From an uncultured Pelagibacteraceae bacterium (GTDB taxonomy: Bacteria; Pseudomonadota; Alphaproteobacteria; Pelagibacterales; Pelagibacteraceae), in NCBI GenBank assembly GCA_902623305.1, contig CACNTB010000008.1, positions 1 through 43,474 of the forward strand: a stretch of 43,474 nt of DNA. The letters run 5' to 3'. Numbering within the stretch: the first letter of the stretch is position 1; each line of letters starts with the position of its first letter. The notes below the pieces were generated by a model. It did no database searches. It was not told the DNA's origin and saw only the letters and a list, made by a program, of their open reading frames with translations. The position numbers were made by a program, and so were the translations under genes. Shown here in pieces: positions 1 through 12,061 of the stretch.

Positions 1-2
1 TA

Positions 3-914
3 TATTTAATTAAGAAATGTCGTATTTTTACTGATTGTCAAACTAATGTAGCTTATATTCATAAAAATCAAATAATACCAAATATTAGCTATCAACAAAA
101 TGGAGATCAAATTGCGAATATAAAATTTAACTCAACATTAAAAAATGGAACACCAAAAGTGAAATTTTTTTTTAGTGGGGTTATAGTTTCTTTATTACAA
201 GGCTCAAGTGGCTCTAATTACTATCATTGGCTATTTGATATAATTCCTAGATTAGAAATCTTAAAAAAAAATGGTTATTTAAAAAAAGTGAATTTTTTTT
301 ATCTTCCAGATATAAATAAGTTCATTATTGAAACTTTAAAGCATTATGGAATAAAAAAAAAACAACTAATTAATAGTAAAAAGTTTAAACATATCTATTC
401 GGACGAAGTTTTAGTACTTGAACACCCTTATTTAAAAAAAGGGACAATAGCAAGCAATTTTAGCAGAATACCCAAATGGATTCCATTATTGTTAAAGAAA
501 AAATTTTTGAAACACAAAAGAAAATTTAATTGTTCAAATAAAGTATTTATAGATAGGTCTGATTCTAAATTTATACATTTTTCAATTAAAAATTATAAAG
601 AGACTAAAACATTTTTTGAAAATAAAGGTTTTAAATTTTACGAGCTCTCAAAGTTAAATTTATTTAAAACAATTTATTTATTTAATAATGCTAAAATTAT
701 AGCAGGTCCACATGGAGCTGGATTTGCAAATCTGGTATTTTGCAAAAAAAATACAAAAGTTTATGAGATTTTACCTATTAATGAGTCAAAAAGGAACGTA
801 TACAGCAAAATAAGTAAACTACTTAAATTAAAACATCATAAATTATTTACTAGAAATGATAAGGACTTTCAAATTTATTTAGATTTTAAATTAATAAATA
901 AATTATTTAAGTAA
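3..914 (+). CDS. Glycosyltransferase family 61 (DUF563-like), 5'-truncated by window edge
   Basis: The reading frame is open without a stop from base 3 to the stop at 912-914, so the gene starts left of the window. The GTG at 159 that could be taken as a start lies inside the coding sequence, because the residues before it (DCQTNVAYIHKN...) continue the domain. Visible family features are the YYHWLFDIIPRLE block near the N-terminal part, a KVFIDRSD strand, and the C-terminal AGPHGAGFANLVF motif, all typical of the GT61 fold. The enzyme probably transfers a sugar in cell-surface glycan synthesis; donor and acceptor cannot be told. It is followed by a GT2 gene and a methyltransferase, which supports a surface-polysaccharide locus. 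Family confident; substrate unknown. Confidence 0.8.
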   Translation, partial: YLIKKCRIFTDCQTNVAYIHKNQIIPNISYQQNGDQIANIKFNSTLKNGTPKVKFFFSGVIVSLLQGSSGSNYYHWLFDIIPRLEILKKNGYLKKVNFFYLPDINKFIIETLKHYGIKKKQLINSKKFKHIYSDEVLVLEHPYLKKGTIASNFSRIPKWIPLLLKKKFLKHKRKFNCSNKVFIDRSDSKFIHFSIKNYKETKTFFENKGFKFYELSKLNLFKTIYLFNNAKIIAGPHGAGFANLVFCKKNTKVYEILPINESKRNVYSKISKLLKLKHHKLFTRNDKDFQIYLDFKLINKLFK

Positions 915-967
915 ACTTTATATCCAGTATAATTAATATATATTGAGTGTTAGTTTGTTATTCTTTT

Positions 968-1864
968 ATGCATAATAGAAACATCCAGAAATTAGATGAC
1001 ATAGATTCAATAACAATTGTAATTGTTCTTTTTAAAGAGCCATATGAATTAATTCATAAAACTTTGGATTTAATAAAAGATTTTAAAATTATACTTATTG
1101 ATAATGATTATAATAAAGATTTAGAAAAAAAAATTCAAAAAAATTTTAAAATTTTTAAATATATTTTAAACAAAAAAAACAATGGTTTTTCTGCGGGTTA
1201 TAATCAAGGTATAAGAATTAGTAATACAATTTATACATTAATTTTAGGCCCAGATTGTTTAATCACAAAGCAAGATATTTTTGAGTTAATAAAGAAATTT
1301 TCTTTTTATACTGATGCAGCAATTGTTACCCCAACTTCTTACAATAAAGAAAATAAATTATCGTATGCAGGTGGTCCATTGCCTGAAAATGGACAAAAGG
1401 ATTTAATATTAAATATGAATGGAGATGTATGTGTAGAAAGTGCACTTGGTGCTTGTATGTTAATACAAACAGATAAATTAAAAAAAAATAACTTATATTT
1501 TGATGAAAATTTATTTTTATATTTTTCTGATGATGATTTATGTAGAAGAATAAAGTCAATTAATAAATCTATAATTCAAACTATAGATTCAAAATGTATA
1601 CATCAACATGGTAATATAAAAATTAAAAATAAGTATTTAAAAATTTATGCAAGAGAATTTAATTTTACACATGATCAGTTATATTATTTTTATAAAGGAA
1701 AAAACAAAAAATATTATGAAATCATAAATAATTTTAAGAAAAAAATTCCAAGTTATTATTTTAAGTTGACTATCAAATTATTGACTTTTCAACTTACCGA
1801 ATTTGTTAAAATATATTCTAAATTAAAAGGGTATTATAAATTTAAATCTAGATACAAAAGTTAG
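968..1864 (+). CDS. Glycosyltransferase family 2 (rhamnosyltransferase-like)
   Basis: This is a GT-A fold transferase. It opens with ITIVIVLFKEPYE and a nucleotide-sugar binding strand ending in IDND, followed by NNGFSAGYNQGI, GPDC (the DXD-like position) and a late acidic LYFSDDDLCRRI block, which is the order seen in WbbL-like rhamnosyltransferases. The ORF could start at a GTG at 947, but the ATG at 968 lies just before the domain and is preferred; no clear Shine-Dalgarno marks either. It lies 50 bp after the GT61 gene on the same strand and probably belongs to the same glycan operon. The sugar is not determinable. Confidence 0.8.
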   Translation: MHNRNIQKLDDIDSITIVIVLFKEPYELIHKTLDLIKDFKIILIDNDYNKDLEKKIQKNFKIFKYILNKKNNGFSAGYNQGIRISNTIYTLILGPDCLITKQDIFELIKKFSFYTDAAIVTPTSYNKENKLSYAGGPLPENGQKDLILNMNGDVCVESALGACMLIQTDKLKKNNLYFDENLFLYFSDDDLCRRIKSINKSIIQTIDSKCIHQHGNIKIKNKYLKIYAREFNFTHDQLYYFYKGKNKKYYEIINNFKKKIPSYYFKLTIKLLTFQLTEFVKIYSKLKGYYKFKSRYKS

Positions 1865-1921
1865 ATAATTTTAGTTAACTAATTATTTGATTTTTTTATT
1901 TATTGAAGTAATTCTGGCTTT

Positions 1922-2740
1922 ATGAAAGAAACTATAAAAAAATTTCCCAAAAACTGTAAGTTTTATACCGTACAAGAGATCAAAGGTTTTGATAAACCCA
2001 CTGAGGGTCTTTTTGATTTAAGAGAAAATATTGATGCGCTTTTAGGCTATTGTAAATTTAAAAGAAAAAAAGTTCTTGAATTAGGTCCGGCAAGTGGATT
2101 TATAACATTTTATTTAGAAACTAAAGGTGCCAAAGTAACATGTGTAGATTTATCGATAAAAAAAGATAAATGGGACACTGTTCCTCACCAAAAAAAAGAT
2201 TGGCAAAAAATTCAAAAAAAAGGGATGAAAGACTTGTCAAAAGTTAGAAATGCCTTTTGGTTTGCTCATAAACAAAATCAGTCAAAAGCTAAGTTAATTG
2301 AAACACATGTTAAAAATTTAAAAAAATTAAAAACTCCTCATGACATAGGATTGGTATCACAAGTGCTCCTGCATATTCAAAATCCTTTTTTAGCTCTACA
2401 AAATATGAGCTTAAATGTTAAAGAAAAAATGATAATCTCAGACCAAATTGATGATATGGGAAAAATATCCACAAAAAATAAAATAAAAATAAGTAATATT
2501 AAAAAATCTATAAAAAATAATTTTTTTAAAAGTAATAGTTTTTTAAAATTTTTACCAAGAGAAGATGAAAAAAATTTGAACTATGATACTTGGTGGAAAT
2601 TGTCTCCTTTGACAATAATTTATATGATGAAGATATTAGGTTTTGAAAAAGAAAAATACTTAGAACACATTCAATATTGTAATAACAAGCCAGTTGAAAT
2701 GTACACATTAGTATTTAGAAGAAAGATAAAATTAAAATAA
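1922..2740 (+). CDS. Class I SAM-dependent methyltransferase
   Basis: The 272-residue protein shows a Rossmann methyltransferase core. Motif I is VLELGPASGFITFYLE (about residues 50-65), followed by an acidic strand end, VTCVDLS, for the SAM ribose. A VSQVLLHIQNPFLAL strand and helix at about 140-160 resembles motif IV/post-motif positions of small-molecule or sugar methyltransferases. The substrate is unknown. Its place after two glycosyltransferases suggests methylation of a surface sugar or an associated lipid. It ends 11 bp before the tRNA-Ser gene. Confidence 0.72.
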   Translation: MKETIKKFPKNCKFYTVQEIKGFDKPTEGLFDLRENIDALLGYCKFKRKKVLELGPASGFITFYLETKGAKVTCVDLSIKKDKWDTVPHQKKDWQKIQKKGMKDLSKVRNAFWFAHKQNQSKAKLIETHVKNLKKLKTPHDIGLVSQVLLHIQNPFLALQNMSLNVKEKMIISDQIDDMGKISTKNKIKISNIKKSIKNNFFKSNSFLKFLPREDEKNLNYDTWWKLSPLTIIYMMKILGFEKEKYLEHIQYCNNKPVEMYTLVFRRKIKLK

Positions 2741-2751
2741 CCTAAGATTTT

Positions 2752-2841
2752 GGAGAGATGGCCGAGTGGTTTAAGGCGCACGCTTGGAAAGCGTGTATAG
2801 GGGAAACTCTATCATGGGTTCGAATCCCATTCTCTCCGCCA
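2752..2841 (+). tRNA. tRNA-Ser (anticodon GGA)
   Basis: A 90-nt class II tRNA. The acceptor stem GGAGAGA pairs with TCTCTCC (2831-2837), with discriminator G2838 and an encoded CCA. The anticodon loop TTGGAAA gives GGA, which reads UCC/UCU serine codons. A long variable arm and a standard TTCGAAT T-loop are present, as expected for tRNA-Ser. Confidence 0.97.
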
Positions 2842-2855
2842 TATTTTTAAAAAAA

Positions 2856-4871
2856 TTAATCTTTTAACTTAAAACCAAGTAATAGATTCCCGTCAAAAAC
2901 AATATCTGGGTAACCTTTTTTTAAAGTAAAACCACCGCTTGAATGGACAACTACATACTGATCTTTATCATATAAATAAGTCGATGGCGGAGATGATCCT
3001 ACATATGGCATCTCGTATTCATATAAAATTTCTCCATTTGAAGAATCAAAAACATAAAATTTTTTATCTAAAGTTCCAGTAGCAAATAACACACCTCCAG
3101 CAGTAGAAGTAACACCCCCAAAGTTTTCGGTTCCAGTTTTGGGTAAGCCATTCTTTGTCAAAAATTTATATTCTCCAAAAGGAACTTGCCACATAATTTT
3201 ACCTGTACTAAGTTTTAATGCACTAAGAGTTCCCCATGGAGGTTTTGTTATTGGGAACCCCTTATCATCCTGTGCTCTTTTAAAATAACTTTGGTATTTA
3301 GGAACGTTTTCTTTTAAACTGTTTGATCTCTTTATTTCTGTAATCCATGGAATATTATTTGATGTTACATAAAAAATACCATTATTTGGGTCTACAGAAC
3401 CCCCCATCCATTCTGCCCCACCATTAAAACCATATTGCAAGGTTTTTTCACCTAACTTATATGGTTCATAAAATCCATAGTTATAATTTTTAAAATTAAT
3501 TCTTAATTTTTCTAATTTTTCTTTATCATAAGACCAAATATCCTCAAATTGAAAAATATTTTTTCCAAAGGGCTCTGGTAAAATTAAATCAGGTTGGTAA
3601 GGAAATGTTTTCTCACCGGGAAGTTTTGAAGTCGGCGCTTTTCTTAATCTAAAATCAAAAATTGGTTTTCCTGTTAGTCTATCTAAGATTAGAGTATTTG
3701 ACCTTTTAGTTGGTGCTATAACAATATCAATCAATTTATTTTTTTTATTAATTGTGGTTAAAATAGGAGGAGCTGGTAAATCAGAATTCCATATATCATG
3801 CGCAGTTTCTTGAAAGCTCCATAATACTTTTTTTTTATTTAGGTCTACAGCAATTACACTATTAGACATTTCATTTTTCCCAGGTCTTCTGGTTCCGTCA
3901 AAATAAAAATGTGGATTTCCAGTTGTAAAATAAAGAATCCCTCTTTGTGTATCTGCTGAAATTCCTCCCCACTGATTTGATCCAGCATTATTATATTTAA
4001 CACCACCAATCCTTTTATTTAATTTTTTTTTATATTTAAGTTTCCATTTGGTTTTTCCAGATAATAAATCATATACTTCAACTGCGTGATCCCAAGAAAC
4101 AATAACTATTGTATTTTTATAAATTATTGGAGTTGTTACATTCAAACCAGTTCTTACTTGGCCACTGGAACCAAAAGTATCAATTAAATTACCATTTTTG
4201 CTATCTAGAGAAATTAATTTTTCTCTATTCGAAAAAATAATTCTTGGGCTTTGTTTTTCATTTCCAGACCAATATACTAAGCCTCTATGAGCGACTGAGT
4301 TTCCAAATTTTTTTGATTTCCATATTAGTTCTCCGCTCTTTCCATCAATAGCAACTATAAACCCACCAGCTATTGGAGTATAAATTATTCCATCATTAAT
4401 AATAGGATTAGCTTGTATAGATCTTTTTTCATTTTTCATTTCAAACTTCCAAGCCAGTTCTAGGAATTTGGAATTTTTTTTATTAATTTGTGTTAAATTT
4501 GAATAACGATTTGAATGATTATTTCCATGACTTCTAGTCCAGTTATTCAAGTTTTCTCCAACTATATTTTTGTTAGTAGTTAAATTTTCCTCAGCTTTAA
4601 TAATTTTAAACTCTTCCATTTGTTCTCTAGTATTAAAACTTTCTATCGCCCAATAATCTTTATGATCATCTTGAAAATTTAAAAGATAGTTCTGAATAAT
4701 TTTATCTAGTTTTTTGTATAAAGATTTTAAAAAATTATTATTAAGATTTTTAAAGTCATATGTAACACTGCTTTGGTTTACAAAATGAATGTCAATTTTT
4801 TTAAAATCTTTCCAGATCCATAAAGTGGTTAGCAAAATTAAGCTAAAAAAATATATTAATACTTTTTTCAT
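2856..4871 (-). CDS. PQQ-dependent (quinoprotein) dehydrogenase, membrane anchored
   Basis: A 671-residue protein with one N-terminal hydrophobic segment (residues about 4-20, KVLIYFFSLILLTTLWIW) that can export and anchor it, followed by an eight-bladed quinoprotein-type beta-propeller. Repeated tryptophan-docking-like blades are visible (VAIDGKSGELIWK, VYDLLSGKTKWK, ALKLSTGKIMWQVP, VFDSSNGEILYEY). The conserved TAHDIWNSDLPAPP stretch and GGVTSTAGGVLFATGTLD match glucose/quinate/alcohol quinoprotein dehydrogenases. No CXXCH heme motif is present, so electrons probably go to quinone or a separate cytochrome. The substrate is unknown. It is flanked by tRNA-Ser and the divergent gyrB, and stands alone. 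No PQQ synthesis genes are in the window. Confidence 0.85.
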   Translation of the reverse strand: MKKVLIYFFSLILLTTLWIWKDFKKIDIHFVNQSSVTYDFKNLNNNFLKSLYKKLDKIIQNYLLNFQDDHKDYWAIESFNTREQMEEFKIIKAEENLTTNKNIVGENLNNWTRSHGNNHSNRYSNLTQINKKNSKFLELAWKFEMKNEKRSIQANPIINDGIIYTPIAGGFIVAIDGKSGELIWKSKKFGNSVAHRGLVYWSGNEKQSPRIIFSNREKLISLDSKNGNLIDTFGSSGQVRTGLNVTTPIIYKNTIVIVSWDHAVEVYDLLSGKTKWKLKYKKKLNKRIGGVKYNNAGSNQWGGISADTQRGILYFTTGNPHFYFDGTRRPGKNEMSNSVIAVDLNKKKVLWSFQETAHDIWNSDLPAPPILTTINKKNKLIDIVIAPTKRSNTLILDRLTGKPIFDFRLRKAPTSKLPGEKTFPYQPDLILPEPFGKNIFQFEDIWSYDKEKLEKLRINFKNYNYGFYEPYKLGEKTLQYGFNGGAEWMGGSVDPNNGIFYVTSNNIPWITEIKRSNSLKENVPKYQSYFKRAQDDKGFPITKPPWGTLSALKLSTGKIMWQVPFGEYKFLTKNGLPKTGTENFGGVTSTAGGVLFATGTLDKKFYVFDSSNGEILYEYEMPYVGSSPPSTYLYDKDQYVVVHSSGGFTLKKGYPDIVFDGNLLLGFKLKD

Positions 4872-5094
4872 TTTGAATTAGTTTTTTTTATATTAGACAT
4901 TCTTTATTTTAAATATAAAAATCAATATGATAAAAAGTACTAATTTTTTTTAAAATTAGTTTCTTAAAGAAAACTTTTAACTATAGAACTGCCCAAAAAG
5001 GTTTTTTTTTATTAGTTTTAATTCAGTTGTTCAGGACATCAAATAAGCCTTATATTACAACATTAATTTAAGTATTTTTGTATTTAATTATTAA

Positions 5095-7212
<2,118 letters not shown>

Positions 7213-7214
7213 AG

Positions 7215-8495
7215 ATGAAGTTTTTAGAGACTTCAAAATACCATTCATTTAAAAAATCAACTTATATATCATTAAGATGGATTGGAATTATAGGACAATT
7301 AATTGCTATAAATTTTGTATATTTTTTTCTAAACTCAAATTTTGATTTTGTTGCATCAAATATAATTATATTTCTTGGCATATTAAGTAATTTATATTTA
7401 ATTTTTATTTATGAAAAAACCCAACTATCAGATAGATCTGCTTTTTTATTCTTACTTATAGATATATTACAGTTAGGTGCTCTTCTTTATTTGTCAGGGG
7501 GGATAACCAATCCATTTGTGATTTTTATATTGATACCAAGTGTTTTTTCATCATCAAATTTAAGCTTAAGAACTAATGTTTTGTTAGTAACGCTTACTAT
7601 AATTATAATTATTTTTTTAACTTTTCAATATCAAGATTTACCAATTAATTTAAATAGTGATTTTCATAATAATCATTATTTTTATTATTCTATCCCAGTT
7701 TCTTTGATTATCGCTTTGGTATTTTTAAATTATTTTGCAATGACATTTGGTACCCAATCAAGATTAAGAAAAGAAGCATTAGGAAAAATGGAAGAAGTGA
7801 TGGCTAAAGAGCACGAACTATTATCTTTGGGTGGTCAAGCAGCTGCCGCAGCACATTCCTTAGGCACTCCACTTTCCACAATAACAATTATTACTCATGA
7901 TTTAATGAAGCAAGTTAAGGGTCAGAAAGATATAGAAAAAGATGTCGAATTATTAAATAGCCAAGTTAATCGATGTAATGAAATTCTAAAGCGTTTAACG
8001 CTTAACCCTGTTGAAGAAGATGAATTTATTGATAAAGATATTAATATTAGAGATTATTTAGGAGAAATTATTTCATCATTTAAAGAAATTAGCAAAAAAG
8101 AGTTTGTTTTAAATATCGACCAAGACTCAAACCCAAAAAAAATAAATAAATCTATAGAAATAGTTTATGGATTAAGAAATTTTATTGGAAATGCTAACAA
8201 ATTTGCCAAAAATAAAATTTTTATCAATTTAAAAAGTGACAGTGAAATCACAGAGATTATCATAGAAGATGATGGTAATGGTTATCCTAGAGATATTATA
8301 TCAAAAATTGGAGAACCATACTTAAAATCAAATTATTCTAAAGATAAGTCAAAGGAGGGCCTGGGTCTTGGTTTATTTATTGGAAAAACTTTATTAGAAA
8401 AAAATTTTGCATCAGTAAACTGTAGAAATTCAAAAACACGTAGTGGAGCTGAAGTTAATATTAAATGGAAGAATAGAGAATTATTTAATATTTAA
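7215..8495 (+). CDS. regB: Redox-sensing sensor histidine kinase RegB/PrrB
   Basis: A 426-residue inner-membrane histidine kinase. About six hydrophobic segments fill residues 20-180. The quinone-sensing GGITNPF motif at 95-101 matches the GGXXNPF signature of RegB. The H-box [10 protein letters not shown] places the phospho-acceptor at H214, and a cysteine at C254 in QVNRCNEIL sits where RegB has its redox-active cysteine. The ATP lid is complete (N-box around N326, DDGNG 352-356, GLGLGLFIG 382-390). In other alphaproteobacteria RegB with RegA controls energy metabolism in response to the quinone pool. A RegA regulator is not in this window. It is 2 bp downstream of gyrB and overlaps convergent cobT by 4 bp. 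Confidence 0.88.
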   Translation: MKFLETSKYHSFKKSTYISLRWIGIIGQLIAINFVYFFLNSNFDFVASNIIIFLGILSNLYLIFIYEKTQLSDRSAFLFLLIDILQLGALLYLSGGITNPFVIFILIPSVFSSSNLSLRTNVLLVTLTIIIIIFLTFQYQDLPINLNSDFHNNHYFYYSIPVSLIIALVFLNYFAMTFGTQSRLRKEALGKMEEVMAKEHELLSLGGQAAAAAHSLGTPLSTITIITHDLMKQVKGQKDIEKDVELLNSQVNRCNEILKRLTLNPVEEDEFIDKDINIRDYLGEIISSFKEISKKEFVLNIDQDSNPKKINKSIEIVYGLRNFIGNANKFAKNKIFINLKSDSEITEIIIEDDGNGYPRDIISKIGEPYLKSNYSKDKSKEGLGLGLFIGKTLLEKNFASVNCRNSKTRSGAEVNIKWKNRELFNI

Positions 8496-10291
8496 TGATA
8501 TTTTTTCTTTGTTTCAAATAATGAACTTAATTGAGATATCATAACATCTCCTAATTCATTTACGTCAGTAATTTTTATTGCTTTGTCATAATACCTTGAA
8601 ACATCGTGACCTATTCCTATTGCTAAAACTTCAATATCAGATTTGTTTTCAATAAATTTAACAATCTTTTTTAAATGTTTTTCTAAAAAGTCACCTGAAT
8701 TTACGGAAAGAGTTGAGTCATCCACAGGAGCTCCATCAGAAATTACCATTAAGATCTTTCTTTCCTCTTTTCTTTTTTTTATTCTATTGTAAGCCCATGA
8801 TATCGCTTCTCCATCAATATTTTCTTTAAGCAAGCCCTCTTTAAGCATTAGTCCTAAATTATTTTTTGCTTGCCTCCAATGAGTATCTGCGCCTTTATAA
8901 ACGATATGTCTTAAATCATTTAATCTTCCAGGTGTTTTAGGTTTTGAATTTCTTGTCCAAAGCTCTCTGCTTTGTCCACCTTTCCAGTTTTTAGTAGTGA
9001 ATCCTAAAATTTCTACTTTGACAGAACATCTTTCTAAAGTTCTAGACAAGATATCTGCACATATCGCGGCAATAGTAATTGGTCTTCCTCGCATAGATCC
9101 AGAATTATCAATTAATAAAGTTACTACTGTATCTTTAAAATCTAAGTCTTTTTCTTTTTTAAATGATAAAGAATTATATGGGTCCATTATAATTCTTGGA
9201 AGTTTAGAGCTATCTAATAATCCTTCCTCTAGATCAAATTCCCAAGCCCTATTTTGTTTTGCAAGTAATTGTCTTTGAAGTTTATTTGCTAATTTCGTTA
9301 TAACATCCTGGAAACCAATTAGCTGTTGATCTAAACTTTTTCTAAGTTTAGTTGCTTCGTCAGCGTTTTCTAAATTCTCAGCTTTAACTATTTCATCATA
9401 CTGTGTAGTAAATATTTTGTAATCAAGATTAATATTATCTATATTTTTTTTTACTATTTGTTCTGAACTTTGTTCATCTGATTCAGCTTCGTTGAGCTGT
9501 TCATCTAGGTTAAATTCATCAACACTATAATCAGCGTCTAGAGAGGCTTGGGTTTGCTGGTCATTGTTTTCATCTTTATTATCCTCTCTATCACTGTTTT
9601 GATCATCATTTGATGGATTGTCTTGCCCTTGATCCTGATTTTCTTCCTCTTTTTCGTTGTCTTCATCATTTTGAAAAATATCCATTTCTTCCAATATTTG
9701 GGAAAACTTTGAAGAATAAGTGTTTTGATCTTCTAAATTATTCATCAAAAATTCCCTATGTTTTTCAATAGAATTTTCAAAATCTTTCTCCCAAAAATTT
9801 AACATTCTAGAAGTTAGAGTATTTAACTTTATTTTATGAAAGTTTTTAAGCATATATAATTCGAAAGCCTCTGCCACAGGTACATCTTCTTTTGTTTTTA
9901 ATTGATCTTTTCTTTTATGATTAATTATTTGTGAATAGTTTTCATGAAAATTTTTTTCTATACCTTTAAGCATTTGACCACCTAAGGCCTCGTATCTAAT
10001 CTTTTCAGCAATGTTATAGAGTGATCTTGAGAAAGTATTACTAGGTAAGTTTTTTTTATAAATTAAATCATCTGAAAATTTTTTTTTTAGGGCACTTGAG
10101 TCGGTCTCAGCACGTAGTCTTATAAAATCACTCGGATTAGTAAGATTATCGATTTCTAATGAAATTACGTCCTTAGTTTTTTTGTCTTCTATGTTTTTTT
10201 TATTTAAATCAAAATCATCTGAAATTACTTTTGCTGTTGAATTTAAAGCAATTCTAAATTTTTCTTTTAAGTTTGTATCTCTAGAGCTCAT
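8492..10291 (-). CDS. cobT: Cobaltochelatase-like subunit CobT
   Basis: A 599-residue protein with the CobT layout. A helical N-terminal half is followed by a strongly acidic, low-complexity linker (about 205-275, rich in D, E, N and Q) and a C-terminal von Willebrand A domain with the metal-binding DNSGSM motif at 395-400 and a later SDGAPVDDS. In aerobic B12 synthesis CobT works with the AAA+ protein CobS and the large subunit CobN to insert cobalt into a corrin ring. cobS lies directly upstream with no gap. No CobN or other cobalamin gene is in the window, so the real substrate here is uncertain: it could be a non-B12 MoxR/VWA-type chaperone pair. Confidence 0.88.
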   Translation of the reverse strand: MSSRDTNLKEKFRIALNSTAKVISDDFDLNKKNIEDKKTKDVISLEIDNLTNPSDFIRLRAETDSSALKKKFSDDLIYKKNLPSNTFSRSLYNIAEKIRYEALGGQMLKGIEKNFHENYSQIINHKRKDQLKTKEDVPVAEAFELYMLKNFHKIKLNTLTSRMLNFWEKDFENSIEKHREFLMNNLEDQNTYSSKFSQILEEMDIFQNDEDNEKEEENQDQGQDNPSNDDQNSDREDNKDENNDQQTQASLDADYSVDEFNLDEQLNEAESDEQSSEQIVKKNIDNINLDYKIFTTQYDEIVKAENLENADEATKLRKSLDQQLIGFQDVITKLANKLQRQLLAKQNRAWEFDLEEGLLDSSKLPRIIMDPYNSLSFKKEKDLDFKDTVVTLLIDNSGSMRGRPITIAAICADILSRTLERCSVKVEILGFTTKNWKGGQSRELWTRNSKPKTPGRLNDLRHIVYKGADTHWRQAKNNLGLMLKEGLLKENIDGEAISWAYNRIKKRKEERKILMVISDGAPVDDSTLSVNSGDFLEKHLKKIVKFIENKSDIEVLAIGIGHDVSRYYDKAIKITDVNELGDVMISQLSSLFETKKKYH

Positions 10292-11266
10292 TTAAATTTG
10301 AATATTAATCAAAGACTCTGGCAATTCTTCCCCAAAACATCTTTGATAATATTCTGCGATAGTATTTTTCTCAATATCATCGCATTTATTTAGAAAAGTT
10401 ACCCTAAAAGCGTAACCAGTGTCTTTAAAAATCTCAGAATTTTCAGCCCAGTGCAATACAGTCCTAGGGCTCATTACTGTTGAAATATCACCTGCTATAA
10501 ATCCTTTACGAGTTAGAGATGCTACCTTTATCATATTAGCAACTTTTTCCTTACCTTTTGAATTATTTAAATTTTTATTTTTTGACAAAACAATATCCAT
10601 TTCTCTATCTAGGCTAAGATAGTTTAATGTTGTAACGATATTCCATCTATCCATTTGACCTTGGTTAATTTGCTGCGTACCATGATAAAGACCTGTCGTA
10701 TCACCTAGTCCAACAGTATTTGAAGTAGCAAATAATCTAAAAAATTTATTTTGTTTAATTACTTTATTTTTATCTAGTAATGTAAAATTTCCCTCAGCTT
10801 CCAAAACTCTTTGAATTACAAACATTACATCAGGTCTACCAGCATCATATTCATCAAAAACAAGTGCAACTGGATTTTGGATTGACCATGGTAAAATTCC
10901 CTCATTAAATTGAGTTACTTGTTTACCATCTTTAAGAACTATCGCATCTTTTCCAATCAAATCAATTCTACTTACATGACTATCTAAATTTACACGGATA
11001 CAAGGCCAATTTAATCTAGCAGCAATTTGCTCAATATGAGTAGATTTCCCAGTCCCGTGATATCCTTGAACTAAAACTCTTTTATTAAACGCAAATCCTG
11101 AAATAATTGCTAAAGTGGTATCTCTATCGAACTTGTAGTTTTTATCAATTTCAGGGACATATTCATTTTTTTTTGAAAATGCATCAACTTCCATTTCTGA
11201 GTCAATTCCAAAAGTTTGTTTTAATGAAACTTTAATATCTGGTTCTGTATTAAGATTTGGAGTCAA
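10292..11266 (-). CDS. cobS: Cobaltochelatase-like AAA+ ATPase CobS
   Basis: A 324-residue AAA+ ATPase of the CobS/MoxR type. Walker A GYHGTGKS is at 68-75, Walker [10 protein letters not shown] at 133-141, and a sensor-like [17 protein letters not shown] segment follows with the conserved [13 protein letters not shown] stretch characteristic of CobS. It is thought to form a hexameric ring that remodels the chelatase with CobT. Its stop abuts the cobT start, and its start overlaps the upstream J-domain gene by 17 bp, so the three genes form one unit. Confidence 0.9.
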   Translation of the reverse strand: MTPNLNTEPDIKVSLKQTFGIDSEMEVDAFSKKNEYVPEIDKNYKFDRDTTLAIISGFAFNKRVLVQGYHGTGKSTHIEQIAARLNWPCIRVNLDSHVSRIDLIGKDAIVLKDGKQVTQFNEGILPWSIQNPVALVFDEYDAGRPDVMFVIQRVLEAEGNFTLLDKNKVIKQNKFFRLFATSNTVGLGDTTGLYHGTQQINQGQMDRWNIVTTLNYLSLDREMDIVLSKNKNLNNSKGKEKVANMIKVASLTRKGFIAGDISTVMSPRTVLHWAENSEIFKDTGYAFRVTFLNKCDDIEKNTIAEYYQRCFGEELPESLINIQI

Positions 11267-11783
11267 TTTTTTCTCTATAGGTATTTTTTAATTGGGTGTA
11301 AGCCAATGTTATAAGTTTAAGTTTTTCCTCGTATTTTTTATTTCCAGAATTCATATCAGGGTGAAATTTTTTCACAAGTAATTTGAATTTATCTTGTATT
11401 TTCTTCCACTTTAAACCCACAGAAACTCCCAATATTCCAAAAGCTTTTATGTCTTTATGATCAAATTTAAATTGACGCATATGATTATAATCTCCATTTA
11501 TTTTTTCCTTATCGAGTTCATCTCTCAACGTTGTATTCCATAATACTTTGAAAAAATTATCTGAGGAGCTAAAACTTTGAGTGGGCTTATGCCAAGTCAT
11601 ATCAGACTTTAAAAAGTCCATTACTTGGTCATCATTCATTCCTGAAAAATAGTTCCAATTTTTGTTAAATTCTTTAACGTGTTCAAGGCAAAGCATTCTA
11701 AATTTTCTACTATTATCTTTTTCAACTGGCGCCTTATATTCACCTATTTTATTACAATTATTCCAGTCACAAATATTTTTCAT
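11250..11783 (-). CDS. J-domain (DnaJ-like) co-chaperone, CobS-associated
   Basis: A C-terminal J domain is clear: [17 protein letters not shown], then the HPD tripeptide in VKKFHPDMN, then a final helix. It would stimulate an Hsp70. The N-terminal region has a cysteine pair (CDWNNC) and a CLEHV segment that may bind zinc and is typical of alphaproteobacterial proteins encoded next to cobS. A start at 11798 is possible (MLLYIMKN), but the ATG at 11783 fits the conserved N-terminus (MKNICDW) and leaves 17 bp to the divergent bolA. With cobS and cobT it may form a chaperone-like set. Confidence 0.85.
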   Translation of the reverse strand: MKNICDWNNCNKIGEYKAPVEKDNSRKFRMLCLEHVKEFNKNWNYFSGMNDDQVMDFLKSDMTWHKPTQSFSSSDNFFKVLWNTTLRDELDKEKINGDYNHMRQFKFDHKDIKAFGILGVSVGLKWKKIQDKFKLLVKKFHPDMNSGNKKYEEKLKLITLAYTQLKNTYREKIDSKS

Positions 11784-11800
11784 GATATATAATAACATAT

Positions 11801-12061
11801 ATGGATATAAATGAGCTAATTACAATTGTAAAAAATAAATTATTAAATCAAATAAATATTGAAAGTATAAATATTGAAGATAAATCTTTTCTTCATAAAA
11901 ATCATAAAGGAAATCAAAAAGGAAAATATCATTTAAAATTAATTATTAATTCCCAAGAACTGAAAAAAATGAATAAAATTGAAAGTAATAAAAAAATTTA
12001 CAAGATCTTAGATAAAGAATTAAAAGAATTTATTCATTCAATTCAAATTTTAATTACTTAA
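11801..12061 (+). CDS. bolA: BolA-family protein
   Basis: An 86-residue BolA fold protein. The FLHKNHKGNQKGKYHLKLII stretch gives the characteristic loop and strand, with histidines that may bind a [2Fe-2S] cluster together with a monothiol glutaredoxin. The N-terminal helix and C-terminal LKEFIHSIQIL helix match the family. Members act in iron-sulfur cluster trafficking and stress response. No Shine-Dalgarno precedes the ATG, and only 17 bp separate it from the divergent J-domain gene. Its 3' end overlaps convergent aroB by 12 bp. Confidence 0.85.
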   Translation: MDINELITIVKNKLLNQINIESINIEDKSFLHKNHKGNQKGKYHLKLIINSQELKKMNKIESNKKIYKILDKELKEFIHSIQILIT

